64,000 nucleotides of DNA from Monoplex corrugatus (Eukaryota > Mollusca > Gastropoda > Littorinimorpha > Ranellidae), in the NCBI GenBank assembly GCA_030674185.1, contig CM060305.1:170129995-170193994 (forward strand). Reading direction: 5' to 3'. A program made the translations under genes and the position numbers. Positions 63,424-64,000 of this stretch are shown here, one piece after another; position 1 is the stretch's first letter, and each line of letters opens with the position of its first letter. The notes beneath the pieces are model-generated. The model was not told the DNA's origin. It searched no databases and was given only the letters and a program-made list of their open reading frames with translations.

Positions 63424-64000
63424 GTCTGCATTGCTCCTACATCACCACTCCCATACCTCTCATTACAGCTACATCACCACTCCCATACCTCTCATTACAG
63501 CCACATCACCACTCCCATACCTCTCATTACAGCCACATCACCACTCCCATATCTCTCATTACAGCTACATCACCACTCCCATACCTCTCATTACAGCTAC
63601 ATCACCACTCCCATACCTCTCATTACAGCTACATCACCACTCCCATACCTCTCATTACAGCTACATCACCACTCCCATACCTCTCATTACAGCTACATCA
63701 CCACTCCCATACCTCATTATAGCTACATCACCACCCCCATACCTCTCATTACAGCCACATCACCACTCCCGTACCTCTCATTACAGCCACATCACCACTC
63801 CCATACCTCTCATTACAGCTACATCACCACTCCCATACCTCTCATCACAGCTTCATCACTACTCCCATACCTCTCATTACAGCTACATCACCACTCCATA
63901 CCTCTCATTACAGCCACATCACCACTCCCATACCTCTCATTACAGCTACATCACCACTCCCATACCTCTCATCACAGCTTCATCACCACTCCCATACCTC
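63424..64000. repeat. 32-bp tandem array, about 18 copies, running off the window
   Basis: The unit contains attacagctacatcaccact followed by 'cccatacctctc'. Copies differ by 'gctaca'/'gccaca' and a 'catcacagcttcatca' variant near 63,845 and 63,970. Confidence 0.95.

Overview
The window is eukaryotic nuclear DNA from an animal, most likely a mollusc and probably a gastropod. There is no operon structure and no prokaryotic signal. Coding sequence lies in short exons with GT-AG borders and consistent phases. Introns are AT-rich and full of CA/CT/GA microsatellites, and there are Penelope-like and non-LTR retroelement remnants. Two retroposon 3' tails (42,360-42,495 and, on the minus strand, 58,640-58,725) look like those I associate with gastropod genomes. 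The taxon is inference only.

Two partial genes converge. (1) Plus strand, 808 to about 20,430: the 3' end of a gene for a Lys/Glu/Gln-rich, low-complexity, probably disordered C-terminus. The supported pieces are exon 808-903, exon 18,405-18,655 and an alternative last exon 19,881-19,945, all joined in phase 1, with a polyadenylation signal at 20,404. I do not recognise the protein. (2) Minus strand, 62,563 down to at least 40,181: the 3' end of a neurobeachin-like (NBEAL1/NBEAL2 family) BEACH-WD40 gene. Six confident exons and one candidate C-terminal exon encode the last WD40 repeats, and the BEACH domain lies beyond position 64,000. All junction phases agree except inside exon 57,084-57,198, which carries a frameshift.

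The dominant feature is tandem repetition: by my rough tally about 60% of the window is minisatellite, satellite-like or microsatellite DNA in some thirty arrays. Most have unrelated units of 23-94 bp, and the largest run 3.5-7.4 kb. Five of the six NBEAL introns between called exons carry their own array, and one array ends at a splice acceptor. The 17.5-kb intron of the plus-strand gene holds about ten arrays. The interiors of the longest arrays are dense in one-base indels, which suggests weak consensus there.

Layout: 1-20.4 kb plus-strand gene with array-filled intron and a Penelope-like element (1,414-3,445) inserted in a 94-bp array; 20.4-27.4 kb intergenic arrays; 27.4-40.2 kb AT-rich sequence and arrays that may be the 3' UTR or flank of the minus gene, with a LINE fragment at 33.1-33.6 kb; 40.2-62.6 kb NBEAL exons and introns; 62.6-64 kb NBEAL intron, CA repeat and a 32-bp array running off the end. 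A palindromic element family (about 190 bp when complete) occurs at 4.3, 12.4, 32.3, 34.2, 39.2 and 56.6 kb, and part of it has become a 71-bp tandem array at 21.1-22.0 kb.
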